Positions 60,401-64,000 of a stretch of DNA of 64,000 nucleotides are shown here, in pieces. Below the pieces are notes generated by a model. That model had not been told where the DNA came from, did no database searches, and saw only the letters and a program-made list of their open reading frames with translations. The translations under genes and the position numbers were made by a program. The DNA is from Physcomitrium patens (taxonomy: Eukaryota; Streptophyta; Bryopsida; Funariales; Funariaceae): positions 7,789,399 through 7,853,398 of the forward strand of contig NC_037264.1 in assembly GCF_000002425.4 (NCBI RefSeq), in the 5' to 3' direction. Position 1 is the first letter of the stretch; each line of letters begins with the position of its first letter.

Positions 60401-60793
60401 ACCCTACCTCAATGGGTCCGTGCAACTGTATCAAACTCCAAAGCTTTACATAACGTACTGGACCCCCTCCTGATGTCGGACCTTGTGGCGCATCAACAAA
60501 AAATGGCCATGGTCCTGGGAGTGGCGCTTCTTTGCACTCGGATCAAACCTGAAGAACGTCCACATATGGACGATGTATACAAAATGTTGGTTCACATTAG
60601 GACGAAACTTGCGGATGCAGATGCAAGACAAACGAGTCGGAGGAGGGGATGGAGGTCTGAAAGACGAAACTCAAGTGCCGGACGTAGACAAAGCGACATT
60701 GAAGTGAAAGTGGTCACGCAACCACAACTCCCACAACAAACTCTTCCCCATACCCCGTCTCTCTCTGACTGGACTCCTCCAAGTCAAGTATAA
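57454..60793 (+). CDS. LRR receptor-like kinase with degenerate kinase motifs, 3 exons, 911 aa
   Basis: Exons: 57454-57654, 58073-60104, 60291-60793. Exon 1 encodes a signal peptide (hydrophobic residues about 15-34). Exon 2 starts with an LRR N-terminal cap (LQEDADVLLQFKAAI, PCRPWVGITC), then about a dozen plant-type leucine-rich repeats (for example LQTLNLSTNQFSGEIP), a membrane span at about 509-533 and a basic stop-transfer (RGRKRKG). The kinase domain has a glycine loop (IGEGKLSTVYKG), Lys596 in VAVKRL, HGDVKPSN at 697-704 instead of HRD, and DFE at 717-719 instead of DFG. Intron 2 lies in the activation segment, is 186 bp and stop-free, so it reads as open frame. Ligand and pathway unknown; catalytic activity is doubtful. 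Confidence 0.9.
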
Positions 60794-63335
60794 TATCAGA
60801 ATTATGAATCACTCCAAACTTAAGATGCAGCTTTGTTCTCCTGCGGTAAGAAAGATCCCTCAACACAAGCCTGTAAACCGTTGCTCAGATTATTTTCGTA
60901 GAGTTTGCTGTAGGCACCGACCCTCCAACCACCTCAAAACTGCTAATGGAGACACTATCTATGTGAATTGCGACATATTACAGTGTCGCTTTTCCTCTCG
61001 CCAACAGTATTATGTAGCCAAAATGTGGACATATTTAGATTTGAGTTTAGGCACTTGTGTCAAAGTTGTGAAAACCTGCCGTTGTGACGGATGCCTCGTT
61101 GAAAGTAGTAATCATTTAGCTTTGTTGTTGCAGGTGATTAAGCAGTGATGCTCTGGCTTTCCCTCAGGATGGGCTTGGATGTAGTTTTTCTGTAGTTACC
61201 TTCTCCGACATGGCTTGCCGGAGTGACGACTTAGAAGAATTCCGAGTCGACTATTCTTGCTTTAGATTAAGGCAATGAAGTCATGATGCAAACATTGTCT
61301 CTGATTGAGGCAAATTGATTATTGTAGAGTGATCAGCCTGATAGGTTGGTTAAATTGTAGAAATTCTTCGTTTAAACAATGCTGACTTGGCAGGCATTCT
61401 AGGTCACAAGTGTATTCCAGCACTGTGTCACAATTCATTCATCATTGTAGATTGTGAAGGCTTGTAGGTCATACCTGTGTTCAGGCTTGGTGAAGCATGA
61501 TCCCTCATTTCATCCACCGCAGTGTGTATCGGTCTTCCTTGGCAAGCTCTTCACTGAAGTAGAAGATGGTGTCTCAGAGATCATTGATGCTCATGAAATT
61601 CATAACTTAGCTGCTACGTCGCAACAGTAGGAGATTCGTCCAAACTTCCACTGTAATATTACAAATCCACCCACAATGCAGAGGAGGGAATCAAATCATA
61701 CTTGTGAACATCAACATAGCCATTACTCTCTTCTGCCCATGACATCTAAATCTAACAATAATAATAATAATAATAGTAAGGGATGTTCTCGCTTAAACGA
61801 GGCTATTCGAATTGGAAGGAGTAGGAATTGAGAGATCCAAAATTTCATTCAAATGCTCCAAAGAAGAACTCAATTGTTCTATCGGCTTGTGTGCAGAATA
61901 GTCTCCATGTTCCTAAGAAAGGGGCTTGACAAATTAAACTCGAAGAAAAATTCGAAAACAGGTAATTATGCTACATTGAAGATAAAAGAAAGCTTGGCGT
62001 CCTTAAAAAATTGTTCCAAGGATGCACAGAGAGTTTCCAGTCAAGTAAGAATTGGTGACAGAATCGTTGCTTTCTAAGTTAAATAAAATGTCAAGATCGT
62101 TCTTCAATTAGCACCATCGAGAATTTTTAGAGATATCGGCAGATTGCACAGTTTTTGGAAATCAGTAACATTCATGTACCCCTGTCGATTCAGAGTGTTT
62201 CTTAAATTGAACTTGAATATAGTTTCTACCCAGCATGTGAGAAATTATTTGTTTACGAATGACGTAAAACCCCATTCTGACCCTCTAGAAACTCATTTCT
62301 ACTTGTAGGATAAAAAATCTACGTGCAGTGCATGATATAAAAGCATCACCGTTCGGCTATTTGGAGGTGTTTCAAGAGTGACAATCCAGTTGTAAGACTT
62401 ATAAATAATTTCAAGGCGACTTTGGTTGTGGGACACTTTGAATATAAGAAATTCAGGACACACCACAACGGCGAAGGCACAAACAGTCCAGTCTCATCAA
62501 TGGTGAAGAGATTCGTCTCCTGGGTAACTGAATAGGTAAAAATCAAAGATTCAATTCGATTGGGGTCGCAGAAGATTTAGACCTTAGCAGTAGACCTGGT
62601 CTGGCACATTGTGTATGTAATTGTGCACTTCGGAAGAACTTGACAGCCCAAGGGCAGAAAACTTCAGTATATATTCCAGAGAGTTTTGGCAATGAAATGT
62701 TGTTTTGAGCCAATGTTTTTCACATGCACGATCAATACAAGGCCGATATGAAGAAGACAATGAGATTGTATCGAACTCTAGAGGCATACGCTACTTCCAG
62801 GCAGAATTGGTGCACAAGAATTTCCCAAACTGGTTCTGAACTGATGCTGAGCGTCGCTGCTGGTGATTCCTGCGACACAAGCTTTTGCATACGAAGTAAA
62901 CCACTACCAAACATACTCAGTAAATACCAAAGGCAGAGCTCACAGTATTCATGAGGAACAGGTAAAGCAGCCCCTTCCAAAGAGGTACACTCTCTCTATC
63001 AATTGCCATCTGAATCTACAGAGCAGGTAAGTGAAAGAATGTTCCAAACATCAAAGGAAGGATCGCGACGGAATGAAGGTGAGCCTCCTCTGATAATATT
63101 GAAGCTCGTAGTTAGAGCTGCTCAGTCATAATTCTGTGACTCCAATTCAGCAACAGACGATGAAAGCTCGAAAGCTAGTGCATAAACCAGGAGGCCAATA
63201 CCGAAATGCTGTCATTAAACTGCGTCACTAGCCACCGGAATAACGCAGACGTAAGTAGCTCGAACGCTCTTTCCACACAGAACGAGTCCCGTAGGTCATG
63301 TACATGTACAATATACATGTATTGTTGCAGCAGAT
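60794..63335. other. 3' flank of the kinase gene and intergenic DNA
   Basis: Contains the presumed 3' UTR. Open frames of 114 codons (60804-61148) and 74 codons (61853-62077) have no domain and no splice support. An ATA/AAT microsatellite lies near 61757-61775. No RNA gene was recognised. Confidence 0.45.
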
Positions 63336-63605
63336 TGTTAAGATAATTAAATGTACCAGGCGCTCTCCATAATATTTACTATAGACTACAGTAAATACCA
63401 TAGCTACAGTATTTAGAGTCTAGTGGAGAAGTATTGTTTATCTTCTCCCCTTTTTTCTTCTTGTATACGAGACACAACCGGATCAATAGAATTTTATGTG
63501 TGAAGCTTTCTCTCCTTAGAAACCTTCTTGTGTGTATGACTTACTACTACTCTTGTGTGTGTATTACTTACTATTACTCTTGTGTGTTTCTAAACATTCT
63601 CAACA
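63336..63605 (+). mobile_element. Probable 5' LTR of a Ty1/copia-type element running off the window
   Basis: A 270-bp unit starts TGTTAAGATAAT and ends TTCTCAACA, giving TGTT...AACA ends as in many copia LTRs. It is followed at once by TGTTATCAGCAC, which matches the initiator-Met primer site TGGTATCAGAGC at 9 of 12 positions. Inside is a 27-bp tandem duplication rich in TTACT and CTTGTGTGT. No second LTR is in the window, so a solo LTR or chance resemblance remains possible. Confidence 0.45.
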
Positions 63606-64000
63606 TGTTATCAGCACAATTCTCTTCTACACACTATCATAATTTTTTTTGCTGTAGTCTTGACTCTTCTTGCTATTCTTGCTCAGTGTCTGCCTCATGA
63701 TATTGCTGCTCTTCTTGATGGCCCCTCACACATTAGTTGCTTGCTTAGAGCACTTGTTCCACTCTCTGCCCTGCTTGCTTAGAATATTTGATCCAACCTA
63801 GCTTCACCTTGCTCCCTACTGTGCTCCATGCCTATTGCCAAACAACCGTCGAACTGCCGTCAAACCCGCTACTACTGCCACCCTACCGTCGCTGATGTTG
63901 ACACTGCCACTGCCGCCTACCCTAATGCCACTGTTGCCCGCTGCTACCACCCTACCGCCATCCTACTTTTGTTCTGCTGCATTAATCCACAATCTCTCCT
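63606..64000 (+). other. Sequence after the probable copia LTR, to the window end
   Basis: CT-rich and CTGCC-rich DNA. It could be the leader of a copia element, but no gag frame is visible before the window ends. Confidence 0.35.

Noticed and set aside
60804..61148. 114-codon frame after the receptor kinase
   Set aside because: Starts 11 bp after the kinase stop, no recognisable domain; most likely 3' UTR.
1..64000. CRISPR arrays, bacterial operons, phage or plasmid features, rRNA genes
   Set aside because: None seen; introns, a transit peptide and LTR retrotransposons mark this as plant nuclear DNA.

Overview
This window is nuclear DNA of a land plant, most probably a moss and consistent with Physcomitrium patens or a close relative. 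The grounds are a plastid-targeted Rubisco small subunit gene, spliced plant-type genes (eIF2alpha, an LTI65-like stress protein, an LRR receptor kinase), and very AT-rich intergenic blocks filled with chromodomain Ty3/gypsy (chromovirus) elements. The species call is an inference; no marker in the window fixes it.

Layout. 1-2.76 kb: moderately GC-rich DNA without a convincing gene, ending in a GGATG-type minisatellite. 2.76-28.4 kb: AT-rich repeat block holding a decayed solo LTR (6948-7486) and two nearly full-length LTR retrotransposons of one family, element 1 (7726-14116) and element 2 (16770-23146). 28.4-44.9 kb: gene island with an LTI65/CAP160-like gene (+), RBCS (-), eIF2alpha (-) and a TLC-domain membrane protein (+). 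44.9-56.0 kb: second AT-rich block, essentially one old, heavily decayed copy of the same family on the minus strand (45345-55707), split by a second gypsy element of another lineage (46837-51776). 56.0-64.0 kb: an LRR receptor-like kinase gene (57454-60793), then non-coding DNA and a probable copia-type LTR at the right edge.

The repeat family is the most interesting content. Each intact copy encodes Gag (CCHC knuckle), protease, RT, RNase H, integrase and a C-terminal chromodomain. Elements 1 and 2 also carry an extra 140-residue reading frame between pol and the 3' LTR, which the old copy lacks. An 11-nt sequence starting 2 nt after the 5' LTR is the exact complement of an 11-nt sequence inside the LTR, about 30 bp downstream of its TATA box, where transcription should begin. 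That is the arrangement of self-priming retrotransposons such as Tf1, which use the 5' end of their own RNA instead of a tRNA. It recurs in three copies of different age. Both younger elements have broken gag-pol frames, and they are mosaics of each other: 5' half divergent, 3' half almost identical.

The host genes are independent housekeeping, photosynthesis, stress and signalling genes, not an operon-like system. All gene models are hand-made from splice signals and reading-frame continuity; no expression data or database search was available.
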